Shown here: positions 1 to 26,432 of the stretch, in pieces
Position numbering within the stretch: position 1 is the first letter of the stretch
How the letters are laid out: every line of letters starts with the position of its first letter
Assembly (NCBI GenBank): GCA_964036295.1
Contig: OZ038469.1
Span: forward strand, 1,968,501 to 2,032,500
Reading direction: 5' to 3'
Length of the DNA: 64,000 nucleotides
Origin: Plumapathes pennacea
Lineage: Eukaryota > Cnidaria > Anthozoa > Antipatharia > Myriopathidae
Program-made: the position numbers and the translations under genes
The notes under the pieces: model-generated
What the model was told of the DNA's origin: nothing
The model's input: only the letters and a program-made list of their open reading frames with translations
Database searches by the model: none

Positions 1-1
1 G

Positions 2-3000
2 CACGACGTTGTGTTCGTTGCAACCGTACGACCAACTCAAAGCGGACCGGTGCGTTACGACAGAAAGAAACCCTTCAGAGAGCAGGTAGGGGACTGTTAG
101 CAACTGGTAAATGCTGTGTAATATTCACTTACTTTCACTGAGAATGGTTGCGTTGCGGTGCTGAAAGTAAGAAATCGGACAGAAGTCGGAAATGGCCTAA
201 AGACCTTCTTGACCCACACTAAATGAAGTTTTCTTCTTGTAAATTTTGTTTCTATTTTTAGTAGTGATGGTAGAAAGAATTGTAAAAGTGCAGTTGCAAT
301 AGTTGTACTCGTCATGCTAGTGCCTGTTAAAACTTGGATGTTTGCTGTACTTAAATGACGGAGCAATTGGGCCATATGGCTTCGTGGTCGGTGAAAGTTA
401 ACTATGTTATTCAGTGTATTTTTCGCTCGCCCGTTTTATCTTTCCTTTATGCAATAGTTTGGTGTGGACTACGTACGCGGGGCGGAGATTGAAGGCATGT
501 TGGACGACCAAGGCAAAGTCATAGAGGAAGGTAAGAACAAGTTTGGGTTCCTTTGATGCCACTGCCAGTGCTAAGGCCGAGTTTTTGTCGCTCAGGACGC
601 GATGAAAGTCGTGTCAGCTAGCACAGTAGATTTTCCCGACAATGTGCTTGACAATTGTCTTTTTAAAACAATTTCGAACTGAATTTCCTTCGGAAAAAGC
701 TACACTTTCGGTCATGTTATAGCTATGCCTAGACCCAATCAAACGCGGCCTAAGGTTTTTCAACATGAACTTAATACCTGCTTTATTACTTGTCACCAGG
801 CCCCGAGCCCAAACCCGAGTTGAAAGGTGATGACCGCACATTCCGTATGTGGCTGGACACGAACCAGTACCAGCAAGACATGGCTGCCACTGTGCAGGGC
901 TCCGAGGTACGGCAACTTTCGTATGCCTTACCAGCGCTAGGCTCAGTCCCCGGCCGTCGGTAATTTAGCGTCAAGGTGGAAATGATCGCGGGCGCCGAAA
1001 CACCAACGGCTTGGACCGAGCCTTCACTGGCCTGTTCCAGGCCCCAGTCTTTCTCCCTCGCGCCTTCGCCCCAGTCTTTCGCGCGCCACTTTTTCAGCCT
1101 TTTCTGTATCATGAGAGCCTGGAACTCTCTGTGTGAAATCCCACGAGGCATTGCTTTAAGACGCGTTAGTCACGTGACTGAGTGTTTTGTTTGTTTGTTT
1201 GTTTGTTTGTTTTTGTCATGTTTCAGGACACTTACGAAACGTTCAACATTCTTGTTCGAAGAAAGCCGAAGGAGAACAATTTTAAGGTTGGTATTAACTA
1301 ACTTGGTGACTAAAACTTTCAAACTGTGAAAACCAGGTTTGTTTGAACGGTGCGTGCTGTAGCGTGCGTGCGTGTTCATGCGTGTTCGTGCGTGTGCGTG
1401 TATGTGAAATGAAGTCATCCTTGACTGTCCTTTGGCCCTTCTGGTAGGCCGTGTTGGAGACTATTCGTTCGCTCATGAACACCGAGTGCATCGTCCCAGA
1501 TTGGTTACACGACATCTTCCTGGGATATGACGACCCTGCAGCGGCACACTACAGCAGGTGGGTGAAGAAAATAAACAACAAACAAACAAACAAACAAACA
1601 ATAACGTTTTGTATTTTGTATGCCCAAGAACCAGGCAACTTGATGTAACGTCAAAAAGGCGACTTCCAGTTGTTGTGTAACTAACTTTTGTTAACTAAGC
1701 GTCATGAAATTGTCTTTTCTTCCTGATTTGTTTTTTTGTTTTGTTTTTCAGGATGCCAAACCAGATCAAATCACTGAACTTCAACGACACATTTCTGGAT
1801 TTCGAGCACCTCAAAGCTAGTTTCCCAAAATACGTGGTGAATGTAAGTAAAGTGATATCAGATAACATTTACACCATGACGTGAGTTTGTATTTACGGAA
1901 ATGTGATTTTTCTATTTTAGTGTGTTAGTGAAGACCCAAGCTGCCAAGTGCCTCCCTTCAGGTAACATGGGAACCACCTTCATTCCGCTCTTCTCATGTG
2001 TGAATGGAGCAACCTTCTTTGTTTCTCACTTGAACTGACAGAAAGAATGGTTCATTGTCGTAACCTTTACCCTTTACTGACTCTACACACGCTAACACAC
2101 ACTCATAACGCCTCACAGCTTACTCGTCTATTTACTCTCCGAGTAAAAAGAATTTTTCCCTTGCCAAACAGGATCACATTTCCCGATGTTTCTTCGCGCA
2201 AGAAGCGGAAGCTTGACGAAGAACCAGAACCAGTCAAACAGGAAATACTGGTTGAGCCATTTGTGGTGCCCAACAGGGGACCGTACCCTTTCAATCAACC
2301 GAAACGGTAAGGACACAAAATAACTTACGGCACTATAACTTCTCTGCTAAAGATTGATCTAGCAGTAAAACAATACTCTCCTTCGCCTCCCCTCCCTCAG
2401 GATTCTTCAGGACGCTATTGATCAAGCCAGCTGTAGCTTAACCTGAGTATCAGGCCCAAGGGGGAGGGGGAAAGGAGGAGGAGAAAAAAGGGGGGGAGGG
2501 AGGGGAAGAGAGGGTAGTAAAGTCTGTATCCCCGGGCTAGCGGACTGCCTTTTCTATTTTTTCGGGGAAGGGAGAAGTGAAGGAAGAGGCCTGGTAACAG
2601 ATTAACTAAGCTTTTAGATTCACAGACAAAACCGTACTTTGAAACACCATCGAAGTTCAAATTTGCGACTGTTAAAGGAGCAGTGGTTTTCTGATCATAA
2701 AGTAAAGAGGTTATCGACTAGTCAAGTGATCACTTATAAACCTGTACTGATGTCTGTATAATTAATACATCTCACTGTTGTCTGACATGAACGCTATTTT
2801 CTTCCCTGAACAGCAATGCTGTTCCCTTCACGCCAACTCAAGTCGAGGCCATCAGAGCGGGAATGCAACCTGGCCTCACCATGGTACGTGGCGTGTTGTA
2901 TATTGGCTCTTCGTTGCTCCTTCCTCTGACGAAAGACTAACGCTCGAAACACCTGTCTACGCATTCTTTATGGCATGCAGTCTATACACATCAACGTTAT

Positions 3001-6000
3001 GTGCGTTATCGTGTTCGTGATCGTGATCGTGATCGTTTCCAACTGCGAGCGTCATGCGATCATGACGGTGCGCTTACTTTGGTTTTGGTTTTCGAGACAG
3101 TCAAACGGAAACATTTCTATAGTACCTCATTGTTTATCGTTAATTCTGGTTATCGCTTCGTGTTCTTGTAGGTTGTCGGGCCTCCTGGTACGGGCAAAAC
3201 GGACGTCGCAGTGCAAATCATTTCCAATCTTTATCACAATTTCCCCGAGCAACGAACCCTGCTCGTCACACACTCTAACCAGGTACGTCAATCTGACGTG
3301 ATGTACATATTGTGATGATTCTAATAAACACCCCATCCCCCACCCCTTAAATCTGATTGAACTTTAAATTCTCACTTCATCAACCATACAATATCTCCTT
3401 GTTTGGTTGGGAGAATCTCGTATAATGAACGTGAGAGCTCGTAAGTCCTTGTAATTCACTCTGCAAATCCGCTTGTTGTTTTTGCAGGCGCTGAATCAGT
3501 TATTTGAAAAGATTATGGCTTTGGACATCGATGAACGTCACCTCTTGCGTCTTGGGCACGGCGAAGAAGCTCTAGAAACCGAGAAGGATTTCAGCAGGTG
3601 TGCCTCACCTATAGCGATCGATAAAAACTCTTCTTGACTCAGCAAGAACAATGTTTTAGACTTCTCGTTCTTGTTTGCTTGGTCATTAATCGTTGCTTGT
3701 ATTTCTTTGCTGCGTAGGTACGGCAGAGTTAATTTTGTCTTGGCCAAGAGGTTGGAGCTGTTGAAGGAAGTTCAGCGACTTCAGGTAATAAGGCAAAGAT
3801 TTACTGGACATCCTTGTGTTATTGTCGAGGACTCGACTGTTCAGACCTCGATTAAGCTGCCCTATACTATAGGCCAATTCGTTACAACTTACAAGTGTAT
3901 TATCGTTTTATTACAGGAGAGCCTTTCTGTACATGGAGATGTTTCATACACGTGTGAAACTGCTGGCTACTTCAACCTCTATCAGGTCAGCAGTTTTATT
4001 TGTCCGGACCGTATTTAAATTCACTTAAAACTTTCATGTAAACCTGCACTTTTAGCCGACATTTTGCAACGACTTTTCCTGTTTTCTTCGCTAACTTTAC
4101 GTGTTAACTCTCCTACAGGTGGTTTCTCGGTGGGAAGAATACACGAGCAAGCTGAAGACCAGGGTAAGACCGTGTCAGACCGTGTCAACCACTAAACTCG
4201 CTCAGATCACTTTAAATCTCGTGCGATATCTATGTTACGATTCACGACCTTCTAACACATTTAATTCCTCTCAGAAAGGAGACGTACCAGCAATTGCGGA
4301 GCTATTCCCGTTTATAAGGTTTTTCGACAATGCACCACAGGTAAGTCATGTGCCGGACTGAAACGGTAAATTTCTGGGAGTAATTTTGTTTGCGTGTGAG
4401 TGCGTTTGTGTGCCTCCGTGCGTGTGCGCGCGTTTGCGTGTGCTTGTCAGTTATTCAATTCTATTTGATAACCATAGCCTTGGTTTGTTGTTTTGATGTT
4501 TGTAGAAAATGAAACGAGTGATGTTTCTTTCCTTGTTCTCCAGCCCGTATTCAAGGGGAAAACTTGGGAAGAAGACATTGAGATAGCGGAGGTGTGTGTG
4601 ACGTTTTTGTCACGTGACTGTTTGCTTCATTATCCAGTTGACAGCGTCCAGGAACTTTTCTTGTATTTTTCTCCTTGCAGGGCTGTTATCGCTACATCAA
4701 AAAGATTTTTGAGCAGCTGGAGGTAAGTTTAAATGCCGCGTACCGTGAAACCATAGATAGAGTTTCGTGCACTGGATATCCCTGATGTGGCATATTTCGA
4801 CGATCTTTATCGATCAGCCATGGCAAAGTCAAACAGGAAAAGGTTTGCAGTGTGTATCTAATGCTTCTTTCACTTGTTTCCTCTGTGTAGGAGTTCAGGG
4901 CGTTTGAGCTTCTTCGAAGTGGTGAGGATCTTCAGTTGTTCCCTTACTCGCACGGATAAAATTATCCTGGTCTTACTTTGTTGATATGAAGCTTTCTTAA
5001 ATCCTGCTGTTTTTTGTTTGTTTGTTTGTTTGTTTATTTGTTTTGTTTGTTTGTTTGTTTGTTTGTTTCTTTTTTTCTTAGGTCGTGACAGAACCAACTA
5101 CTTGCTTGTGAAGGAAGCGAAGATTATCGCTATGACTTGCACGCACGCCGCTTTGAAGCGCGGAGATTTGGTGGAGCTCAGCTTTAAGGTTCGCATTTTT
5201 ACGACCTCTTCTACTTCACGGAGAATGTAGATGACTACTGTTAATGCGACAGGAAAGACCGGTAAATGAAGGAACGATTGTCGGAGGGAACGAAGTTCAT
5301 GTGCTCCAGTAGTTGTTTTTAAAACTGTTCTGTGTGATAGGAGTTGGCTCATTGTTCTGAACGTTGGCTTCTCTATTTTTTCTTCAGTACGATAACGTCT
5401 TAATGGAAGAAGCGGCGCAGATTCTGGAGATTGAAACTTTCATTCCTCTTCTACTTCAGGTAAGTACTGACAAACAAGACTAGTTTTGTCTTTGTCTTTG
5501 TTTGTTTGTTTGTTTTACAGTTAGCTAAACAAAAAAAATTCTTTTTCCTCGATGACAAACTGAACGTAGCATTTGCTTTGTTTAGAACCCCCAGGATGGT
5601 TACAATCGGCTAAAGAGAGTTATTTTAATCGGCGACCACCACCAGGTAAATACAACCTTGAAAAGAAAGATTAACTTTTCAACTTACTCTGCAAATACTC
5701 AACAATTTAACCTGAAAATCGCCGTGCAGAGTCGACATGCATACTTTTTATGGATTTTTGTATTGTCGCAAGTAAGTGCTGTTGCCATGGAAACGGATAT
5801 CAGACCCTTAAACCTGCAGACTTTGATCAAATGCAAATCCATATTGCATGGAGTATTCAGTCGAGTGTTTCTTTACCGCAGGCGAGTCACTGAGGTCTGT
5901 TACCTGAGTATGTGTGACATGTATTGATAGATAACCTTATTTCCTTCTTTTAATCGATGTGCGTCATTAAAGCTTCCTCCAGTGATAAAGAATATGGCGT

Positions 6001-9000
6001 TCCAGAAGTTTTCTAATATGGAACAGTCCTTGTTCACCCGGTTTGTTCGACTCGGCGTTCCAACCGTCCAGCTGGATGCACAAGGCCGTGCCCGCCCAAG
6101 GTACAGATTTACATTGGTCCATTTTACGTTACATTACATATGTTAGTGTTTTGTCCGATGTCCCGGGGGGGGGGGGGGGGGAGGAGGGGGTGGACCAAGT
6201 CCGCTGGATGGACAGTGAATGGGTTAAGAGAGGTCGCTCAGGGAGGTTCCACTGCATAAAATTTTTGGGCCTTCCTGTTAACAAAATATTCAAGAAGCAG
6301 GCTCATGTGCGTAGCACGGATTATTTTCTCTCAATCTCGTCAGCCTGTGTAATCTGTACAACTGGCGCTATAAGACGCTTGGTAACCTGCCGCACGTGCG
6401 CCGGTGGCCTGAGTACTGCGTGGAGAATCCTGGATTCTTTTATGATTTCCAGTTGATTGACGTGCCTGACTTTAACGGCGTGGGCGAGTCTGAGCCCAAT
6501 CCATACTTCTATCAGGTAAAGTTGTCGTCCTCGTTCCCAGGCTCTTTTCCCTACCCAGGGAAAAGAGCCTGGGAATGAGGATGTAAAATTGTCTGTTGAT
6601 TTGCCAAGGCGTAATTGATTTACAATAGTAACACGGTTTTTAATGATTTCACGAGCCGTTGAGTCTTTTTTTCTTCAGAACCTTGGCGAGGCAGAGTATG
6701 CTGTGGCTATTTTCATGTACATGAGGTTGCTAGGATACCCCGCTGACAAGATCGCTATACTCACAACCTACAACGGCCAGAAACACCTCATCCGTGACGT
6801 CATCAAACAGAGGTGTTCTGACAACCCTTTGATTGGACGGCCGAGTAAGGTAGGTTGCTACAAACGGGAAGTGGGTGGTGCCTAAATCGTACCAACGGGA
6901 AGGACAGCCGCGCAAGACTGAAAACGAGTTTAGACCCGATCGCCTCACGACCGAGAATCGGACGATGTCGGTAAATCCAAGATCACAACCCGGGAAGTAT
7001 CATCAACAAAACTGGGTAATATTTCTTGGGAATATTTTGTTTGACAACTGATGTTTGCATGGCAAGAATTTTGTTGCGTTTTGCTGGTGTTTATGTGTAC
7101 TCTACATCTGTTTTGAACAGATGAGTGATCAACTTCAAATTTCTCTTTTCGGTCTCCCACCAGAGATATATCATACAGTATGGAGAATTTAGCATTTGAT
7201 ATCTTGCACGAACGACAGCTGATTAAAATATAAATTCTCTTTTCATCACTCATACATTTTCATATTTTATGGTTGGGAGAACTTACATTTTGAGCTTGAG
7301 AGTTAACGTACGATTCCTTCCTCAGGTGACCACAGTTGACAGATACCAAGGTCAACAGAATGACTACATCATCCTTTCCCTGGTTCGCACCAAAACTGTC
7401 GGCCATCTGAGGGACGTCCGTCGTCTGGTAGTCGCCATGTCACGTGCCAGGCTCGGTTTGTACGTGCTCGCACGTGTGAGCCTGTTCCAGAACTGCTTCG
7501 AGTTGAGGCCCGCCTTCAGTCAGGTATTAAGAAACGTTAGGCATGCGAACGCCAGATGTTCGGGAGACTGGTACCGAGTATCCGGGACTTTGTTTATGTA
7601 TCGCGCATGCTTAGTATTCTGTTGTTGTTCTTTTAAGGAGGAGAGAAGTTGAGCGAATCAGTGAAAATGTTTACGTTTAATAAAATGTGTTAACTTTGGA
7701 TTGGTCCTGCGGAACACCAGAACAACAATCAGTTTTATTAAAATATTATGTGTTATAAAATAGACATCGGACTGACAGTTGCACTGTGTTTTCAGCGTAC
7801 GAGCTCGAAACGTCTGAAAATCAGGCAGGAGATTTGAGATGTAATCGAGAACTGCATTCGGGTAGATCCGTTGCTTGTACATCACTCACGTTTCTATTTG
7901 TTTTTATTTTTCTTGTCAGCTGACAGCGAGGCCTTTGCAGCTTTATATTGCACCAAACGAGCGATATCCACCTTCCCGACCGGTAAGTTTGTATTGAGCC
8001 GAAGTCATTGCACTGGTGTTCCTTGATCTTTCTACAATCCTACCCACCCAGACGTAACACGCTCGAAAAACCCGCTAACTCGACGCCTGGGGCGAACAAG
8101 ATTTGACATCGGGCTAGCATAAAATGTTCACTTTGTACCTGGCACTGGGAAGAGTGTTATGTTCAGGACTAGAGTCTGGTCTAGTGTAACCTGAGTATCA
8201 GGGGAGGGGAGGGCAGGGCAGGGCAGGTGAGGGAACAGAATTTCTTTTGACGTCATCAGTATTTACCTTATACAGGTTGTCTTTTACAACATCGACTGAC
8301 GCCTCTCTACTAGATATCTCAATTATCAGAAGAGTTTATTTATTTTATTCTTTCCTCTAAATTGACTGTATTCCCATCACGTCTAGAGCTCTATTCCCAT
8401 TGGTTCATTATTTTGACCCGTTCCAATCCCTCTCTCCAGGTCGGCGTAGCTCCTGCGCAACCTCCCCTTCTCATCCGGGACATGCCGCATATGCATCAAG
8501 TAGTGTACGACTTTTACAGTCAGTACGTTGATGCACTGAGAGCACAGCAGCAGGTCAGTTGTGACTTTTCTTCTATCATGTACACACACACACACTCTCT
8601 CTCTCTCTCTCTCTCTCTCCTTGTTTATGCGTGTCTACTTTACATACAACGTTCTTTGATAAACCTATTATTGTTTTCTTTACACAATTCCTTTATTGCC
8701 CTTTGGTGGTCATCATGTAACCCGTCTAAATGTCATTTGTAATATCCTTGTTTTGCAAATTTTCAAGTGACGTATCCGGTGCTTGGCAACAGATCCCAGA
8801 ATGCCGTGCGTATCGAAAAGCGAGAAAGTGTCATGATTAGTAGTCTCGCAGGGCGGGGGGACAAATATCTACATTCGGCCGTTGTCAGTTACGCACGGAA
8901 AATGTAGATGCTCGTGTTTCGTTTTTTGGAGTGAGTCCTTCATAGCGTACAGTAATTCACATTAGTTTTCAGTGGATAAAAACTTCTGTTTCATTATTTG

Positions 9001-9377
9001 CTGCATCAATCCATTTTGATACATCTCTCTCGCGGTCAAACAAAGATCTTTTTTAAATGTCAGTTTTCTTTCGTAACTTACTGTTAGTCTGGCTGCATGT
9101 GCGTTATTAATTATCAGTTATTGGTGTACAGTATGCATACTTTGCTTATGTTTGTTGTTTACCGTTTATTGTTTGTTGTTTACAGTATGCAGCTCGCCAG
9201 GCTAGGTCTATTCCCCGTCCTCCCGTGGAGGAAACAGTTGAGAAAACAACGGAGGAGGAAAACAAGAAGGAGGAAGCAACAACAACAATAACAACAACAA
9301 CAACAATTGATGTGGAGGCAGAGCCAGGATCACCCATTGTCAATGAAGTTGAGCAGGAACAACCAAGTAAACAGTAG
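2..9377 (+). CDS. AQR: RNA helicase aquarius (intron-binding protein), 3' part, 28 exons
   Basis: AQR is an SF1 helicase of the spliceosome that binds the intron upstream of the branch site. Exons: 2-85, 458-530, 800-906, 1227-1286, 1448-1557, 1752-1842, 1921-1961, 2172-2306, 2814-2883, 3172-3282, 3488-3597, 3718-3784, 3917-3985, 4119-4163, 4275-4340, 4544-4591, 4681-4722, 4891-4921, 5082-5188, 5388-5459, 5586-5645, 5973-6100, 6344-6515, 6679-6849, 7326-7523, 7920-7982, 8440-8553, 9186-9377. They give 878 residues plus TAG. Motif [10 protein letters not shown] is in exon 10, the Walker-B equivalent MEEAAQILE in exon 20, GDHHQLPP spans exons 21-22, and TTYNGQ and VAMSRAR lie in exons 24 and 25. 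The family protein is about 1480 residues, so the N-terminal helical-repeat part lies off the left edge. The last exon encodes a poorly conserved acidic, Thr-rich tail made partly from an ACA microsatellite. Identity is very secure; only the tail is divergent. Confidence 0.95.
3360..3452 (+). repeat. TTAA MITE family, eroded right half in AQR intron
   Basis: AAATTCTCACTTCATCA, TTTGGTTGGGAGAATCT and CGTGAGAG follow each other in the family order. The left half is absent. Confidence 0.5.
5009..5072. repeat. (GTTT)n tract in AQR intron
   Basis: A tetranucleotide run immediately before the acceptor of AQR exon 5082-5188. Similar (TTTG)n or (CAAA)n runs occur at about 1188-1214 and 1575-1602. Confidence 0.85.
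6528..6581. repeat. 25-base-arm hairpin just inside an AQR intron
   Basis: The arms TCCTCGTTCCCAGGCTCTTT... and its complement (one mismatch) enclose a 4-base loop. It begins 12 nt after the donor of AQR exon 6344-6515 and looks like a minimal fold-back element. Confidence 0.85.
6879..6983. mobile_element. Palindromic MITE family, half copy
   Basis: About 85 bases (from GGGAAGGACAGCCGCGCAAG to GTCGGTAAATCCAAGAT) are almost identical to the left half and hinge of the 34885-35037 element, apart from an 11-base GAGAATCGGAC duplication there. The right arm is missing. It lies 29 bp inside the intron after the AQR exon 6679-6849. Confidence 0.85.
7120..7306 (+). mobile_element. TTAA MITE family, copy in AQR intron
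   Basis: It shares GAGTGATCAACTTCAA, ATATATCATACAGTA, CAGCTGATTAAAATAT, ATCACTCATACATTTTC and GGTTGGGAGAA in order with the reference copy, ending at TTAA 7303-7306. The left terminus is eroded. Confidence 0.8.
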
Positions 9378-11069
9378 CAAACAAACCAACAGGAACAAAC
9401 CAAGTAATTAGTAAAAAACCAACAGGAACAAACCAAGTAAACAGTTTTACACTGCACTACTCGCAAGTGTCAACAAGTCACTGTCGCTTAAGAGACAATC
9501 TTCTATCTCCACCCCTCTCCCCCTACCCCTACCCCTCACAGTCCTCTCCCGATCTCCCCCTCCCCTCCCCCCTTTTTTACTCCTCCTCTATTTCGTAGTA
9601 CTCAGAGACACCACAGATAAAAATGTGAAACGCACAGCCTTGGGAAATTGAACATACGAGACTACCGAGAACGGAAGCGGATAGCCAAGAAGCGACACTT
9701 GTCATACAAGGCTATTAGCGTGTGTGTGGATTTTTGAAATAAAACTGACACCTTTTTAAACCTTTGCTTTAGTAAGCTGGTTGCTGCATTTGCACTGCCA
9801 AGTCGAAATACGGATTTTGCGAAAAGGGCCACAAACGACTCTGCAATATGGTTTCATTTTCTTTGTTTTCGCATATTAATTAAACGTGCTTTTCAATAAA
9901 ACAAAGATAATGTTAACTGGAATTCAATCATTATATGGACAATGAACCACCTTTTAGTTTGTTGTGGTGTGCTTATTTATTTTTTCAACCTTACTTGTTG
10001 GGCTTGGGCAAAGAAATCATCGCGACTGCCATAAAGAACATTTTAAGCTTGTAGAATTCTTAAAAACTTCACGCCGAAGTCTCATTTTCAAGTTCATTTT
10101 TCAAGATGGGTTTTCAGGCGATTTCCTTTTTCATTTTTCATTTTTCATTTTTCATTTTTCATCAAAATTCAATATTAAAAGCTGGAAAGCAAACACCTCT
10201 ACGTGGTCTATTGCCAACTATCTTGTCATTGAAGCAAATTTATAATTCGCAATTTACTATCAGCCAGCCGCCAGGAGTCACTTCCCCCAAAATCTATCAT
10301 TATTCATCACGCAATTCGCTGTGCCGAAACAAAAGGAAAATTAGTGGGTACGGGTAAATTGTTATAAACGCTGTCAAAAAAATGTAAAGCCGTTCATTCT
10401 AGAAAGCGCCGGGTTTCTTGCTATTAATCGTTGCAGTAAAGGAGTGAAACTTAGCAGCGTTTTGTCACTCACGACGGCATTAGGGAGATCTTCAGGAAGC
10501 ATCCTGATCACGCAAAAGATATTCGTTTAACACCTGTACACCTGTCTGCCCTTTTTTTTTTTTTTTGTTTGTTTGTTTGTTTTTTTGTTTTTCGGAATCT
10601 ACCTAGTTTTTATGGTTTTTGTATTTTTTTGGTTTTGATTATTTTTCATTTCTTTTTTACATAAGCTATAAAGCAAGAACTGACTGGCGATAAATATATT
10701 TTCTTATTTTCAAAATAATGATTGATGAATATTCATTTGAAGCGACGGTGGCCACCTTTCCTTGCGTTTCAAACATTTTCTTTTCGAATTAAAAATAATT
10801 ATTGTATATATGTTATTGTTATTTAAAAAGAATGTGGCAAGTGAAGTCCAGCTAACGCCGATTTAAACGCTATACTTCAAAGGTTCTTCTCGGAGCAGAC
10901 AATTATCCGTGCATATTGCCTCCCAAAAGTAGTTTGTTTGTATAGTTGACAGTGTATAGATTAACAGGTATGATATGGATTGACAAGCTGTTATGTCAAC
11001 TTCAAGGGAAATCCGGTCGTTTCACGTGAATGACCTGGTTGGACTTATTGCTCTGGCTGTGAGAAAAAG
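9378..11069. other. Intergenic region between AQR and the receptor kinase
   Basis: No gene is supported here. It holds the AQR 3' UTR, a C/T-rich stretch at 9500-9595, a short TTTTTCAT tandem run near 10125-10160, a T-rich tract at 10552-10590 and AT-rich DNA. The kinase promoter presumably lies in the last few hundred bases, but I see no diagnostic element. Confidence 0.6.
9738..9743 (+). terminator. AATAAA polyadenylation signal, AQR
   Basis: AATAAA lies 361 bp after the AQR stop. A second AATAAA is at 9895-9900. Either could serve; no transcript evidence is available. Confidence 0.5.
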
Positions 11070-25303
<14,234 letters not shown>

Positions 25304-25498
25304 CAAGTCTTTATTGAGAGTGAAAAAACAATAGTGGCTCCGAAGGGGGGGGGGGGGGGGGGGGGGGGGATAATTGATTATTGATATACAGTAGGAGTTA
25401 GCTGCTTTTACTGTAATAGTACTTTACTAAACCGTATTTCCCAATAATGTTTTCTATAAACAGAAGTAGCCAAATGAAAACGCTCAGGTATTGTTTTT

Positions 25499-25504
25499 AA
25501 TAAA
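25499..25504 (+). terminator. AATAAA polyadenylation signal, receptor kinase
   Basis: AATAAA lies 196 bp after the kinase stop codon. Another is at 25619-25624. The 3' UTR also contains a G tract at about 25346-25369. Confidence 0.5.
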
Positions 25505-25673
25505 TTGTTAACAATTATTTAAACATTTTTGAAATTGATAATATTAATATAAATTGTTTCTATATTGAACATATTATTTGTATCTATTGTTTTGAATCAT
25601 TTTTGAAAAACGCCATAAAATAAAACTAAAATAGAAGGCTGTAGAAAAATCTAGGAAATATCTTAATCACGAA

Positions 25674-25945
25674 CTTAGAACGGCTTACGGATGACTGTCG
25701 AAGTACAAATTGTATAATTTCTTTGGTTTTGCGTTTGCTACGGTTCCAAACAAGTTTGTCAGCATTCTTGACCAGGAACAAAAGCAAAACCTGACAAGCA
25801 AGTGACAAAGACGTTTTTTCGTACTGTTGATTGGTTTCTTCTGGCTGATTGTGATTGGTTGAAAGTGTTTTCGTACGAGTACCGTGATTGGTGCTGTAAT
25901 TATTGTGGGTTTGGTTTCGGGAAGTCATTCGAAAACTGCTCTACA
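25674..25945. repeat. Diverged copy of the 310-bp GGATGACTGTCGAA repeat
   Basis: It shares with 26096-26400 the start motif CGGATGACTGTCGAA, TTTGGTTTTGCGTTTGCT, GTTTGTCAGCAT and the end CATTCGAAAACTGCTCT. It is more degraded than the other two copies. It fills the convergent gap between the receptor kinase and ABCD4. Confidence 0.75.
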
Positions 25946-26095
25946 AAACTGAATGTCTTATCGTCACTGTCTACAAGTGTAAACTTTTAGGTCAGAATTA
26001 CAAAAATTAATGAAAACTAATCGGAACATTGCATTAATTCCAGCACGTAAAGTCCAGAATCAGGCCATGCTAGTTAGTAAGTCATCGGTCTCTTA

Positions 26096-26400
26096 GAGCG
26101 GTTTTCGGATGACTGTCGAAAGTAATCGTGTGATTGCTTTGGTTTTGCGTTTGCTTCGCTTTCGGATTGGTCCACACGAGTTTGTCAGCATGCTCAGCCA
26201 ATCAGGAACAAAACCAAAACCAAAACCAAACACTTCTCACGCAAGCGATGGCGTGTACTCGCACTGCTGATTGGAAAGTAAAACCAAACGCGAATTACTT
26301 TGGCTTCCAATTGGCTGAACTGTTTTCTCTCAGTCTCTGTGATTGGCCTGTGTGATTACTTTGGTTTTGGTTTTCGACAGTCATCCGAAAACGGCTCTAT
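26096..26400 (+). mobile_element. About 305-bp MITE with AGAGCCGTTTTCGG termini, copy A
   Basis: The ends AGAGCGGTTTTCGGATGACT and AGTCATCCGAAAACGGCTCT are near-perfect terminal inverted repeats. An inverted copy lies at 44894-45208. The body has repeated ATTGG and AACCAAA motifs and no ORF of note. Confidence 0.85.
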
Positions 26401-26432
26401 TTTTCTTTGCTGCGTTTTTGGTTTTACGACTT

